Shown here piece after piece: positions 7,560-15,667 of a stretch of 36,236 nt of DNA (its first letter is position 1; each line of letters starts with the position of its first letter). The notes beneath the pieces are model-generated. The model did no database searches, was not told the origin of the DNA, and saw nothing but the letters and a program-made list of their open reading frames with translations. The stretch is from the NCBI GenBank assembly GCA_021734865.1, contig JAIPIC010000015.1:1-36236 (forward strand), read 5' to 3'. The position numbers and the translations under genes were made by a program. This stretch comes from Candidatus Woesearchaeota archaeon. GTDB taxonomy: Archaea; Nanobdellota; Nanobdellia; Woesearchaeales; JAIPIC01.

Positions 7560-7932
7560 AGCGCTTCCAGTAGGAGCGACTGTACCGACCTGTGATAATT
7601 CAGGAGCTAAGATGCTTCAGATAATTGCAGTTAAGGGACATAAAACAGTAAAAGGTAGATTGTCCGCTGCTGGCATCGGTGATTTTGTTATTGCTGCTGT
7701 AATAAAAGGAAAACCAGACATCAGAAAACAGGTTGTTAATGCAATAATTGTTAGGCAAAAAAAAGAATTCAGACGAGCCGACGGCACAAGGGTCAAATTC
7801 GAAGACAACGCTGCTGTTGTGTTAAAGGATGACAAGGGGAACCCAAAAGGTACAATATTCAAGGGACCTGTTGCTAAAGAAGCCAGCCAAAGATGGCCAG
7901 GTATCGCTAAAGTAGCTAGTATCATTGTATAA
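7531..7932 (+). CDS. rpl14: Large-subunit ribosomal protein uL14 (L14)
   Basis: Protein at the subunit interface. It is 133 residues, typical of archaea. The TCDNSGAKMLQIIAVKG, GDFVIAAVIKGKPDIRKQ and FEDNAAVVLKDDKGNPKGT signatures are all present. The start inside the end of uS17 (29-base overlap) is unusual. The reading frame has no other ATG before the conserved domain, so the overlap looks real. Confidence 0.95.
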   Translation: MQALKSKITKALPVGATVPTCDNSGAKMLQIIAVKGHKTVKGRLSAAGIGDFVIAAVIKGKPDIRKQVVNAIIVRQKKEFRRADGTRVKFEDNAAVVLKDDKGNPKGTIFKGPVAKEASQRWPGIAKVASIIV

Positions 7933-7950
7933 TATAAAAGACGAACCAAA

Positions 7951-8340
7951 ATGAAAAAATTTTCAAACGATTACAAATCAAGCACAAAGCCCGGAAAACA
8001 GAGGCTTTACAGGCTTAATGCTCCTCTGCACAGGAAGAGAAAGATGACTAAGTCAACCCTTTCCTCTGAGCTTAGAAAAAAGTACAATATGAGGAACATA
8101 ACCATCAGGACTGAAGATAAAATCAAGGTCATGAGGGGAAGATTCAGAGGTCAGACCGGAAAAGTTGATTCAGTCGACCTAAAGTCCGGAAGGGTTACAG
8201 TTGAAGGCATTGATCTTACAAAAAAGGATGGAAATAAAGTCAAAGTCAAGATTGATGCATCAAATATTATGATTACAGAACTATCGATGAGCGATAAGAA
8301 AAGAATAACTGGTGGAAAAAATGCCAAAACAACATCTTAA
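7951..8340 (+). CDS. rpl24: Large-subunit ribosomal protein uL24 (L24)
   Basis: One of the first proteins to join 23S rRNA. It is 129 residues. The N-terminal LHRKRKMTKSTLSSELRKKY segment is archaeal/eukaryotic L26-type, followed by the KOW motif DKIKVMRGRFRGQTGKV at about 55-72. The 18-base gap before it (AT-rich) is among the longer gaps in the operon. The end overlaps eS4. Confidence 0.95.
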   Translation: MKKFSNDYKSSTKPGKQRLYRLNAPLHRKRKMTKSTLSSELRKKYNMRNITIRTEDKIKVMRGRFRGQTGKVDSVDLKSGRVTVEGIDLTKKDGNKVKVKIDASNIMITELSMSDKKRITGGKNAKTTS

Positions 8341-9019
8341 AAGATTAGCAACCCCGGCCACATGGCCGATAAAGAGAAAGGGAATTAAGTTTATAGTAAG
8401 ACCCAGACCAGGATCTAGGAAACTTGAACTTGGACTACCATTTAATATTGTGCTAAAAGAGTTAATTGGCGTAGCTACCACAAATAAAGAAGCAAGATAT
8501 GTACTTTATGACAATGAAGTGCTTGTTGATGGTAAAAGAAGGAAAGACATCCGATTCCAAATTGGTTTCCTTGATGTAATATCTCTTGGTAAAGATAATT
8601 ATCGGTTGATTATCAATAATAATGGAAAGCTTGACATCAAATCAATTCCTGCAAAGGAATCCAAACTCAAGATTGTCAAGATAAACAACAAAAAGATTTC
8701 AAAAAAGAATCTCACAGAATTGATTTTGTCAGACGGAAGAGTGCTCAGAATAGCTAAAGATGACAAAACAGTATATAAAACTGGTGATTCCCTTGTTTTG
8801 GAAGTCCCAGAACAGAAGATATCAAAAATTATCAAGCTAGAAAAAGGCTCCTTGATATTCATGAGCGGCGGTAAACACATTGGATCTGTAGGTATCGTCG
8901 AAAATGTTGAAGGAAAAAAGATTTTCTTCAAAAACGATGCAGGAGATGTATTCGAGACATACAAAGAATACGCACTTGTCGTAGGTAAAAAAACACTTGA
9001 GCTGGATATTAAAAAATGA
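8321..9019 (+). CDS. rps4e: Small-subunit ribosomal protein eS4 (S4e)
   Basis: Archaeal/eukaryotic protein absent from bacteria. It is 232 residues with the diagnostic HLKRLATPATWPI start, an S4-type RNA-binding region (ARYVLYDNEVLVDGKRRKDIRF) and a C-terminal KOW-like segment (GGKHIGSVGIVENVEG). The ORF track begins at a GTG (8312). The ATG at 8321 is better because the GGTGG at 8311-8315 then serves as its ribosome binding site. The stop overlaps the uL5 start. Confidence 0.95.
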   Translation: MPKQHLKRLATPATWPIKRKGIKFIVRPRPGSRKLELGLPFNIVLKELIGVATTNKEARYVLYDNEVLVDGKRRKDIRFQIGFLDVISLGKDNYRLIINNNGKLDIKSIPAKESKLKIVKINNKKISKKNLTELILSDGRVLRIAKDDKTVYKTGDSLVLEVPEQKISKIIKLEKGSLIFMSGGKHIGSVGIVENVEGKKIFFKNDAGDVFETYKEYALVVGKKTLELDIKK

Positions 9020-9543
9020 ATCAAATGAGATCAATCAGGATAGAGAAGATAACCCTTAACGTAGGTACTGGAAAAGACCAGAACGTACTCGAAAAAGGCA
9101 TGCAGCTTATCAAACATCTTACAGGTTCAGATCCTGTAAAGACAATGACGAGCAAGCGCATCCCTGGATGGGGTATTAGGCCTGGGCTTCCTGTCGGATG
9201 CAAACTGACCATTAGAAATGGACAGAAATCTGATTTAATCAAAAGATTCCTGGGTGCTAAGGATAATACACTGTCCCTTAACAACTTTGATGATCGAGGT
9301 AATATTTCATTCGGTGTACATGAGTATATCGATATGGCAGATACAGAATACAATCCTGATATTGGTATTATGGGTCTTCAGATCTCCATTACACTGGAAA
9401 GACCTGGATACAGGATAAAGAAACGAAAGATCCAGAAAACTAAACCGTCAATAAAACATATTGTCAGCAAGGAAGACGCTGTCAATTTCATGAAAGAAAA
9501 TTTCAAGATTCAAATTCAAGAAGAAATCCCTGAGGAAGAATAA
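9016..9543 (+). CDS. rpl5: Large-subunit ribosomal protein uL5 (L5)
   Basis: Binds 5S rRNA in the central protuberance. It is 175 residues, typical of archaea. The [15 protein letters not shown] start, the [20 protein letters not shown] loop and the [18 protein letters not shown] stretch identify it. The gene begins in an ATGA overlap with eS4. GAGGAAG near its end provides the ribosome binding site for uS14. Confidence 0.95.
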   Translation: MNQMRSIRIEKITLNVGTGKDQNVLEKGMQLIKHLTGSDPVKTMTSKRIPGWGIRPGLPVGCKLTIRNGQKSDLIKRFLGAKDNTLSLNNFDDRGNISFGVHEYIDMADTEYNPDIGIMGLQISITLERPGYRIKKRKIQKTKPSIKHIVSKEDAVNFMKENFKIQIQEEIPEEE

Positions 9544-9545
9544 AA

Positions 9546-9776
9546 ATGACTGCAAGTTCATATACAAAAATGCTGAAACAACTTATAACAAAACCCGCAA
9601 TAATGAAGCGTTTCCTTAAACATAACAAGCCAAAAGACAGGAAGTTTGGAATAAATGTGCATACCTGTGAACGGTGCGGTAGAAGAGGGGGACACATCAG
9701 CAAATATGGAATCAATCTTTGCAGGCAATGCTTCAGGGAAACAGCAATAGATATCGGATTCAAGAAGTACAATTAG
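9546..9776 (+). CDS. rps14: Small-subunit ribosomal protein uS14, zinc type, N-terminally extended
   Basis: Protein of the 30S head. The zinc-binding core is complete: CERCG and CRQC supply four cysteines, followed by [13 protein letters not shown]. Archaeal S14 is usually about 50-57 residues; this one has 76, with about 25 extra basic residues at the N-terminus ([21 protein letters not shown]). GAGGAAG 8-14 bases upstream of the ATG at 9546 supports the long form. ATGs at 9570 and 9603 are weaker alternatives. I have an impression of similar extensions in DPANN relatives but could not check it. Confidence 0.93.
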   Translation: MTASSYTKMLKQLITKPAIMKRFLKHNKPKDRKFGINVHTCERCGRRGGHISKYGINLCRQCFRETAIDIGFKKYN

Positions 9777-9785
9777 GTGGAATAT

Positions 9786-10178
9786 ATGACTATGAACGAT
9801 CCTTTGGCAAATGTCCTCTCAGCGATAATGAATCGGGAGAGGATTGCAAGCGACAAGATAGTTGTCGGCCCTTATTCAAAGAGCATTGAAAGAATACTCA
9901 ATATCATGAAAGATTACGGTTATATTGGTGATATAAAAAAAGTTGAAGACGGTAGAGGGGGATTATTTGAAATAAACCTTATCGGTAAACTCAACAAGTG
10001 CAATGTCATCAAACCAAGATTTGCATTTAACAAGAAAACTTACGATAAATTCGAGAAAAGGTTCCTACCAGCAAAGAATTTCGGCATTATTATAGTATCA
10101 ACCGTCGAAGGTTTTACTACTATAGACCAAGCCAGAAAAAAAGGCCTGGGAGGGCGTCTCATTGCATATTGTTATTAG
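9786..10178 (+). CDS. rps8: Small-subunit ribosomal protein uS8 (S8)
   Basis: Primary 16S rRNA-binding protein of the platform. It is 130 residues, exactly the archaeal norm. MTMNDPLANVLSAIMNRER is the standard archaeal beginning, and the C-terminal TTIDQARKKGLGGRLIAYCY matches. The ORF track uses a GTG at 9777; I choose the ATG at 9786 because AGGTGG at 9775-9780 lies five bases upstream. Confidence 0.96.
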   Translation: MTMNDPLANVLSAIMNRERIASDKIVVGPYSKSIERILNIMKDYGYIGDIKKVEDGRGGLFEINLIGKLNKCNVIKPRFAFNKKTYDKFEKRFLPAKNFGIIIVSTVEGFTTIDQARKKGLGGRLIAYCY

Positions 10179-10187
10179 GCGATATTA

Positions 10188-10757
10188 ATGGAAGAAGACA
10201 AAAGAAAAGAAAAAGCACCGTATATCGAAGCGGAAATTGAACTTCCTGAGGGAGTTACTCCTACTTTAGATAAAGGAGTACTTACACTCAATGGTCCAAA
10301 AGGGGAAGTTACAAGAGACTTTTTCAACCCACAGTTTACACTTGCTGCTGAAGGTAATAAAATTAATATCAAGACAAACAAAAACAGCAAGAAAAACAAA
10401 ATGATGCTTGGGACAACCAAAGCACACATCAATAATATTATTAGAGGTATAACTAAAGGTCATGATTATGAATTAAAAATATGCAGTGGTCACTTTCCTA
10501 TGAATGTATCAATATCAAACAAGAAGCTTGTTATAAAAAATTTCATAGGTGAAAAATTTCCAAGGCAGATAAACATACTGGATGGCGTTGATGTCAAAAT
10601 TGAGAACGATATTATCAAAGTCAATAGCGTTGATATCGAACTTGCAGGACGTCAAAGTGCCCTTATTGAAGAAGGATGCAAACGGAGCGGATATGACAGA
10701 CGAATCTTCCAGGATGGAATATACATAATCAAAAAAGACGGCAAGAGTTTAAAATGA
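10188..10757 (+). CDS. rpl6: Large-subunit ribosomal protein uL6 (L6)
   Basis: Binds near the sarcin-ricin loop and factor-binding site. It is 189 residues with the two repeated L6 folds: GVLTLNGPKGEVTRDF (about 30-45) in the first and NKKLVIKNFIGEKFPRQI in the second, followed by GRQSALIEEGCKRSGYDRRIFQDGIYI, typical of archaea. GGCGATATTAATG places the start. The end overlaps eL32 by four bases. Confidence 0.95.
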   Translation: MEEDKRKEKAPYIEAEIELPEGVTPTLDKGVLTLNGPKGEVTRDFFNPQFTLAAEGNKINIKTNKNSKKNKMMLGTTKAHINNIIRGITKGHDYELKICSGHFPMNVSISNKKLVIKNFIGEKFPRQINILDGVDVKIENDIIKVNSVDIELAGRQSALIEEGCKRSGYDRRIFQDGIYIIKKDGKSLK

Positions 10758-11350
10758 AAAAAACTGTAGAACTGAGGAATGAAATCAAGAAAAAGAAACC
10801 TGATTTTTTACGTCAGGACAGCCATAAAAAGCCAAAGCTAGGGGAAAAATGGAGAAAACCTAAAGGTTCACAGTCCAAAATCAGATTAAGCAAAAGGGGT
10901 TACAGGAGAATGCCTTCTCAAGGTTACAGATCCCCTATTGAAGCAAGAGGTCTTGATAGAGATGGCCTTTTATGTGTTCGGGTTGTATCAAACACTGAAC
11001 TTGAAGCACTTGATACAAAAATTCACAAAGCACTATTACCATCTACTCTTGGTCGTAAAAAGACAATTGAATTGTTAAAAATCATTATCGCAAAAAATAT
11101 ACCCGTCAAGAACTTCAAAGATCCAAAGAAAAAGCTTGAAGCCTTCGAAGCAGAAATAGCCAAGAAACAAGAGAAAAAGAAAGCAGAGAAAGAGACGGCT
11201 AAAAAAGCAGAAGAGAAAAAGAAGATTGAAGAAAAGAAAAAAGCTGACGAAAAAAAGGCAAAAGAAGCTGCAAAAAAAGAATTGACTGAAGAAGAGAAGA
11301 AAGATAAAGAAAAGAAGGAAAAGGACAAGGTCCTTATTAAGAAAGAATGA
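10754..11350 (+). CDS. rpl32e: Ribosomal protein eL32 (L32e) with a Lys/Glu-rich C-terminal tail
   Basis: Archaeal/eukaryotic large-subunit protein. The core spans about residues 8-125 (KKKPDFLRQDSHKKPKLGEKW, KGSQSKIRLSKRGYRRMPSQGY, and GRKKTIELLKIIIAKNIPVKN). From about residue 128 an additional 70 residues are almost entirely Lys, Glu and Ala and should form a long charged helix or coiled coil. Archaeal eL32 is normally about 130 residues, so the tail is a lineage feature. It overlaps uL6 and eL19 by four bases each. Confidence 0.94.
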   Translation: MKKTVELRNEIKKKKPDFLRQDSHKKPKLGEKWRKPKGSQSKIRLSKRGYRRMPSQGYRSPIEARGLDRDGLLCVRVVSNTELEALDTKIHKALLPSTLGRKKTIELLKIIIAKNIPVKNFKDPKKKLEAFEAEIAKKQEKKKAEKETAKKAEEKKKIEEKKKADEKKAKEAAKKELTEEEKKDKEKKEKDKVLIKKE

Positions 11351-11793
11351 AACTCAAAATCCAAAAGCGGTTAGCAGCGCAGATGCTGAAAAGATCACAG
11401 AAGAAGGTCAAACTAGATCCTACACAGCTGACTGAAATAAAGGAAGCAATCACGAAAAAAGATGTCAAAGACCTTATTGATGATAAAATAATCAAAGGGA
11501 TACCTAAAAGAGGAGTCAGTCGTGCCCGTGCCCGGAAGAATGAAGAACAAAAAGCTAAGGGCAGAAGAAAAGGGATAGGTTCCAGAAAAGGTAAACAAAC
11601 TGCAAGGACACCAAAGAAAGCCGCATGGATGGCCAAAGTTCGTTCACAGAGAAATTTCCTGAAGACTTTAAAGGAAAAAGAGATAGTTGACAATCCTACT
11701 TACAGAAACTTATATACTAAAGTTGGCGGAGGCTTTTTTAGGAGCCAAAGGCACATTAAACTATACATAACTGAGCATAAACTTACAAAATGA
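11347..11793 (+). CDS. rpl19e: Large-subunit ribosomal protein eL19 (L19e)
   Basis: Archaeal/eukaryotic protein, largely helical. It is 148 residues with MKLKIQKRLAAQMLKRSQKKV at the start, the RGVSRARARKNEEQKAKGRRKGIGSRKGK basic region and the typical WMAKVRSQRNFLKTLKEKEIV stretch. The start overlaps eL32 and the end overlaps uL18, both by four bases. Confidence 0.96.
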   Translation: MKLKIQKRLAAQMLKRSQKKVKLDPTQLTEIKEAITKKDVKDLIDDKIIKGIPKRGVSRARARKNEEQKAKGRRKGIGSRKGKQTARTPKKAAWMAKVRSQRNFLKTLKEKEIVDNPTYRNLYTKVGGGFFRSQRHIKLYITEHKLTK

Positions 11794-12332
11794 AGACCGA
11801 CAAAACTAAGACAATAAGATTCCGGCGAAAGCGGGAAGGGAAGACAGACTACAGAAAGCGTTTGTATTTGCTTAAATCAAAAAAGGTCAGGGCTGTCGTA
11901 AGAAAAAGCCTTAAAAGTATCTATGTTCAGTTTGTGGAATATGAAGATACTGGTGACAAAGTAATTGCCAGTGCATCATCCAAGGATATTGCAGAACTAG
12001 GATGGGTTTATTCAGGATCAAATACACCATGTGCATATCTTGTTGGTCTTCTCGCTGGAACAAGGGCAAAGGAAAAAAACATCAAAGAAGCAATACTTGA
12101 TATTGGCTTTTCAACCCCAACAAAGGGTTCAAAGATTTTTGCAGCCCTAAAAGGTATTGTCGATTCAGGCGTAATTGTCCCACATAACAAAGAAATCTTG
12201 CCTTCTGAAGACAGAGTCACAGGAAAGCATATATCAGAATATATGAAAAATAATGACAAGTTTACAAAATATGACAAGTCAAAAGACCTGTCAGAAGCTG
12301 TTGCAGCAGTCAAGGGAAAGATCAAAAAATGA
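11790..12332 (+). CDS. rpl18: Large-subunit ribosomal protein uL18 (L18)
   Basis: Binds 5S rRNA together with uL5. It is 180 residues, normal for archaea. The RRKREGKTDYRKRLYLLKSKK start and the GLLAGTRAKEKNIKEAILDIGF segment are family signatures, and KGIVDSGVIVPHNKEILPSEDRVTG is typical of archaeal L18. It overlaps eL19 and uS5. Confidence 0.95.
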   Translation: MKTDKTKTIRFRRKREGKTDYRKRLYLLKSKKVRAVVRKSLKSIYVQFVEYEDTGDKVIASASSKDIAELGWVYSGSNTPCAYLVGLLAGTRAKEKNIKEAILDIGFSTPTKGSKIFAALKGIVDSGVIVPHNKEILPSEDRVTGKHISEYMKNNDKFTKYDKSKDLSEAVAAVKGKIKK

Positions 12333-13105
12333 AAGAAGCCAATAAAGAAGAAAAACCTGCACAGAGATCAAATAAGACAGTACCTCGTAGCAGGGCAACT
12401 GATTCAACCACCTGGATACCTAAGACCGAACTTGGGAAAAAAGTAAAGGATGGTTCAATTACTGATATTGATGAAGCTGTCTCTTCTGCATCACCAATTA
12501 TGGAAGCAGAAATTGTAGATATGTTAATGCCCGATATGAAAACAGAATTACTTCTTGTCGGACAATCAAAAGGAAAATTCGGCGGCGGTCAAAGGAGAGT
12601 ATTCAAACAAACACAGAAAAAGACCAGAGAAGGTAATAAGCCAAGTTTCGGAACATTCTGTATAGTAGGCAATGAAAATGGTTTCATCGGATGCGGAGTA
12701 GGAAAAGCAAAAGAAACTGTTCCAGCAAGAGAAAAAGCTATCAGGAAGGCTAAACTAAATATTTTCAAGATTGCAAGAGGATGCGGTTCATGGGAATGCG
12801 GATGCGGTAATCCACATTCAATTCCATATAAAGTACATGGGAAGTGCGGTTCTGTTGAGATATCACTTCTACCAGCACCAAAAGGAACTGGTCTATGTAT
12901 CGAATCTGAATGTGCAAAGATATTACAACTTTGTGGTATTAAAGACATATGGTCAAAGACAAAAGGACATACTAAGACTAAATTTAATCTCATATATGCA
13001 TGCATTGAGGCTCTTAAGCAGCTGAATCAGGTAAAATCGAATGAAATGCATACCAAAGATTTAGGTATAATTAAAGGTAAATTAGTTGAGGAAAAAAATG
13101 AGTGA
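12329..13105 (+). CDS. rps5: Small-subunit ribosomal protein uS5 (S5)
   Basis: Protein at the mRNA entry site involved in decoding fidelity. It is 258 residues, longer than the usual archaeal ~210. The extra length is a charged N-terminal stretch (about 1-25) and a longer C-terminus. The archaeal Cys-containing loop GCGSWECGCGNPHSIPYKV is present, along with GRGQRRVFKQ-like (GGGQRRVFKQT) and LLPAPKGTGL. It starts in an ATGA overlap with uL18 and ends eight bases into uL30. Confidence 0.95.
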   Translation: MKEANKEEKPAQRSNKTVPRSRATDSTTWIPKTELGKKVKDGSITDIDEAVSSASPIMEAEIVDMLMPDMKTELLLVGQSKGKFGGGQRRVFKQTQKKTREGNKPSFGTFCIVGNENGFIGCGVGKAKETVPAREKAIRKAKLNIFKIARGCGSWECGCGNPHSIPYKVHGKCGSVEISLLPAPKGTGLCIESECAKILQLCGIKDIWSKTKGHTKTKFNLIYACIEALKQLNQVKSNEMHTKDLGIIKGKLVEEKNE

Positions 13106-13649
13106 AGCTGAAGAGGCGCCAAAACAGGCACCAAAGGAAGAATCATCTCTTAAGAATTCTACAGAAAGTAAGCTTAAAGAGAAATCAGATTCAATTGAAA
13201 AAAAAGCAGCTGAGAAACTGGCTAAAATTGCTGTTATTGTCGTTAGAGGCATCACAATCAACTTAAAAACCGATATTAAAGACACATTAAATATCATGAA
13301 TCTATTCAATAAGTACAATTGCATCGTTGTTGAAAACAAGCCAGATGTAATGGGTATGATTAAAAAGGCTAAAGATTTTATAACCTGGGGAGAGATTTCA
13401 GCAGAAACTGAAAAGACCCTCTTTGAAAAGCGTGGTGAAGAATTTAATGGCCGAGAACAGGATTCAAAAGGCAAGATCGTATATAATAAGTTCATTGAAT
13501 ACAACAAGAAGAAATACAAAAGGACTTTCCGACTCAATCCGCCTAAAGGAGGATGGGAAAGGAAAGGAACAAAAAAACCCCTTACTAAAGGTGGATCCCT
13601 TGGTTACAGGGGAGATAAAATCAATGATCTTTTACAGAGAATGATGTAA
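13098..13649 (+). CDS. rpl30: Ribosomal protein uL30 (L30) with an N-terminal charged extension
   Basis: Large-subunit protein. The conserved domain begins near residue 43 (IAVIVVRGITINLKTDIKDTL) and includes NCIVVENKPDVMGMIKKAKDF, with a basic C-terminus (RLNPPKGGWERKGTKKPLTKGG). The first about 42 residues are Glu/Lys/Ser/Ala-rich and not part of the fold, giving 183 residues against about 155 in most archaea. The ORF track starts at a TTG (13086); the ATG at 13098 is better because GAGG lies 6-10 bases upstream. Confidence 0.93.
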   Translation: MSEAEEAPKQAPKEESSLKNSTESKLKEKSDSIEKKAAEKLAKIAVIVVRGITINLKTDIKDTLNIMNLFNKYNCIVVENKPDVMGMIKKAKDFITWGEISAETEKTLFEKRGEEFNGREQDSKGKIVYNKFIEYNKKKYKRTFRLNPPKGGWERKGTKKPLTKGGSLGYRGDKINDLLQRMM

Positions 13650-13650
13650 A

Positions 13651-14169
13651 ATGCAGACCAAAAGAAGCAAAAATTCCAGACAGCGAGGATCCAAGACACA
13701 CAGTTGGGGCGCTATGAAGAAGCATAGAGGAGCCGGAAACAGGGGGGGTCGTGGAAACGCAGGAACTGGTAAACGTGGGGATGCTAACAAACCAAGTATA
13801 TGGAAAGATAAGAAGTATTTTGGAAAGCACGGCATGAAATCAAGATTTAAGGTTGTAAAAGCCATAAATATACAAAAACTGAATCAAATGGCTGATGAGT
13901 TATGCACTAAAAAAGGCGATGTTTACACTGTAGATTTATCTAAAGTAAAAATTGGCAAACTCCTCTCAGTCGGAACTCCTGCTTATAAATATGATATTAC
14001 TGTCAATACTGCTTCTCAAAAAGCAATTGACAAGATTGTTCAAAAAGGCGGTAAGGTAACACTGAATGAACCAGATGATGATTTCGAAGATTCAGAAGAA
14101 GATAATAACGATGAAGTTGTGTCAGAAGATAATGAAACAGCAGATGACAAAGCCGATTCCGCCAATTAA
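13651..14169 (+). CDS. rpl15: Large-subunit ribosomal protein uL15 (L15)
   Basis: Late assembly protein contacting several 23S rRNA domains. It is 172 residues. The N-terminal KRSKNSRQRGSKTHSWGAMK and GAGNRGGRGNAGTGKRG stretch is the rRNA-penetrating arm typical of archaeal L15 (L27a type). The last about 33 residues are almost entirely acidic (DDDFEDSEEDNNDE), unlike most ribosomal proteins. It is the last ribosomal gene here and is followed by a secY promoter. Confidence 0.94.
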   Translation: MQTKRSKNSRQRGSKTHSWGAMKKHRGAGNRGGRGNAGTGKRGDANKPSIWKDKKYFGKHGMKSRFKVVKAINIQKLNQMADELCTKKGDVYTVDLSKVKIGKLLSVGTPAYKYDITVNTASQKAIDKIVQKGGKVTLNEPDDDFEDSEEDNNDEVVSEDNETADDKADSAN

Positions 14170-14175
14170 CAAAAC

Positions 14176-14183
14176 TTTATATA
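14176..14183 (+). promoter_or_regulatory. TATA box for secY
   Basis: TTTATATA in the 39-base gap between uL15 and SecY, centred about 29 bases before the SecY ATG. It predicts a nearly leaderless transcript, so SecY may be expressed separately as well as by read-through from the ribosomal operon. Confidence 0.5.
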
Positions 14184-14208
14184 TTAGCAAGCAAGAACTC
14201 GTCTTAAA

Positions 14209-15666
14209 ATGCTAAAATCAATAATGATGAATTTACCAGAGGTAAGTTCACCAACACAGAAGAGACTTTCTTTTAAAGAAAAGCTGAAATGGACCCTGAT
14301 TATACTGGTTTTATTCTTTATACTTGGACACGTCCCCCTATTTGGATTGGGAGACAACCAGCTCCAGAGGTTTGAGTTTCTTTCAATGATCCTCGGTGCT
14401 TCGTTTGGGAGCATCATATCACTTGGTATCGGTCCTATCGTTACCGCATCCATAGTTCTGCAACTACTAAATGGTTCGGGAATTGTCAAGTTTGATTTGA
14501 CTTCTCAAGACGGAAAAAAGAATTTTCAGGCTACTCAAAAGATGTTAGTCTTTGGATTCATAATCTTTGAGGCAATAGTCTATGTCTTTATGGGAGGACT
14601 ATCTCCTGGTTCATACTATGACCCAGCTACAAATACTTTGTTAGCCAGTCAGACCAGCGAGTCAGTCGTGGCTCTTAGCCAATCTACAATCTTTTCGCTT
14701 GAGATTTTACTAATTATCCAGCTTATTATTGGTGGTATAATGATCTTGTTTATGGACGAGGTTATATCAAAATGGGGTTTTGGATCAGGTATATCACTCT
14801 TCATAGCAGCAGGAGTAAGTCAGACATTATTTATTCAAGCTTTCAGCCCAGTTGCTTCATACGCTAATCCTGATATTGCTACCGGTGCTTTCCCTAAATT
14901 GGTTCAAAGTCTAGCTGGAGGGCTGGTCCAAGATGCATCCAAAGCATTTTTTGCGATTGCTTTTACATTTATAGTGTTTGCACTAGCTGTATACGCACAG
15001 GCGATGAAAGTAGAGATCCCCCTTTCGTTTGGGAGAGTAAGAGGGTATGGTATCAGATGGCCATTAAGCTTTATCTACACAAGTAACATACCAGTCATCC
15101 TTGTCGCAGCGTTATTGGCAAACTTCCAACTTGCCGCAAGGCTGCTTGAAAATTGGCTTGGTCATGCAACATTTCTTGGCGGGTTCAATGCTTCAGGTGG
15201 TCCTGTATCCGGATTCATTTACTGGGTGAGTTCACCAAACATTGTGGAGCAAATTATTCAAAAACAGACAATTTTAATAGGGTGGGAGCCATTACTACAA
15301 GCTATATGTTATGTGACTTTCATGATGGTTGGATGTGTTATATTCAGTATCTTCTGGGTCCAGACAGCAGGAATGGATTCAAGTTCCCAAGCAAAGAACA
15401 TAATGGGTTCCGGACTTCAAATTCCAGGATTTAGGAAAGATAAAAGAGTCCTTGAAAGGTTATTGGACAGGTATATTTGGCCATTAGCCATCATGGGAGC
15501 TGTTACAGTAGGTTTCCTTGCTGCAGTTGCTGACCTGACCGGCACACTGGCATCAGGTACAGGTATTTTGCTGACAGTTATGATCGTTTACAAATTATAT
15601 GAAGAGGTGGCCCAACAGCATATGATGGATATGAATCCTATGATGCGCAAGTTCATGGGCAAATAA
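14209..15666 (+). CDS. secY: Protein translocase subunit SecY (Sec61 alpha)
   Basis: Pore-forming subunit of the Sec translocon, the route for the many secreted proteins encoded further right. It is 485 residues with the expected ten membrane segments. GSIISLGIGPIVTASIVLQLL matches the TM2 plug region and KWGFGSGISLFIAAGVSQTL is a family signature; QAKNIMGSGLQIPGFRKDKR precedes the last helices. ATGs at 14224 and 14227 are alternative starts; 14209 is favoured by the TATA spacing. It follows uL15, the standard archaeal order. It ends one base before the DUF106 gene. Confidence 0.95.
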   Translation: MLKSIMMNLPEVSSPTQKRLSFKEKLKWTLIILVLFFILGHVPLFGLGDNQLQRFEFLSMILGASFGSIISLGIGPIVTASIVLQLLNGSGIVKFDLTSQDGKKNFQATQKMLVFGFIIFEAIVYVFMGGLSPGSYYDPATNTLLASQTSESVVALSQSTIFSLEILLIIQLIIGGIMILFMDEVISKWGFGSGISLFIAAGVSQTLFIQAFSPVASYANPDIATGAFPKLVQSLAGGLVQDASKAFFAIAFTFIVFALAVYAQAMKVEIPLSFGRVRGYGIRWPLSFIYTSNIPVILVAALLANFQLAARLLENWLGHATFLGGFNASGGPVSGFIYWVSSPNIVEQIIQKQTILIGWEPLLQAICYVTFMMVGCVIFSIFWVQTAGMDSSSQAKNIMGSGLQIPGFRKDKRVLERLLDRYIWPLAIMGAVTVGFLAAVADLTGTLASGTGILLTVMIVYKLYEEVAQQHMMDMNPMMRKFMGK

Positions 15667-15667
15667 A

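Noticed and set aside
7933-7950. TATA-like ATAATATAAAAG between uL14 and uL24
   Set aside because: Its predicted start would fall inside uL24 past the ATG, so it is unlikely to drive that gene.
11023-11364. 113-residue minus-strand ORF rich in Phe and Ser
   Set aside because: This is the reverse reading of the eL32 Lys/Glu tail and has the same low-complexity origin.
12589-13005. 138-residue minus-strand ORF opposite uS5
   Set aside because: uS5 is unmistakable on the plus strand. The opposite frame has no recognisable motif and no start signal.
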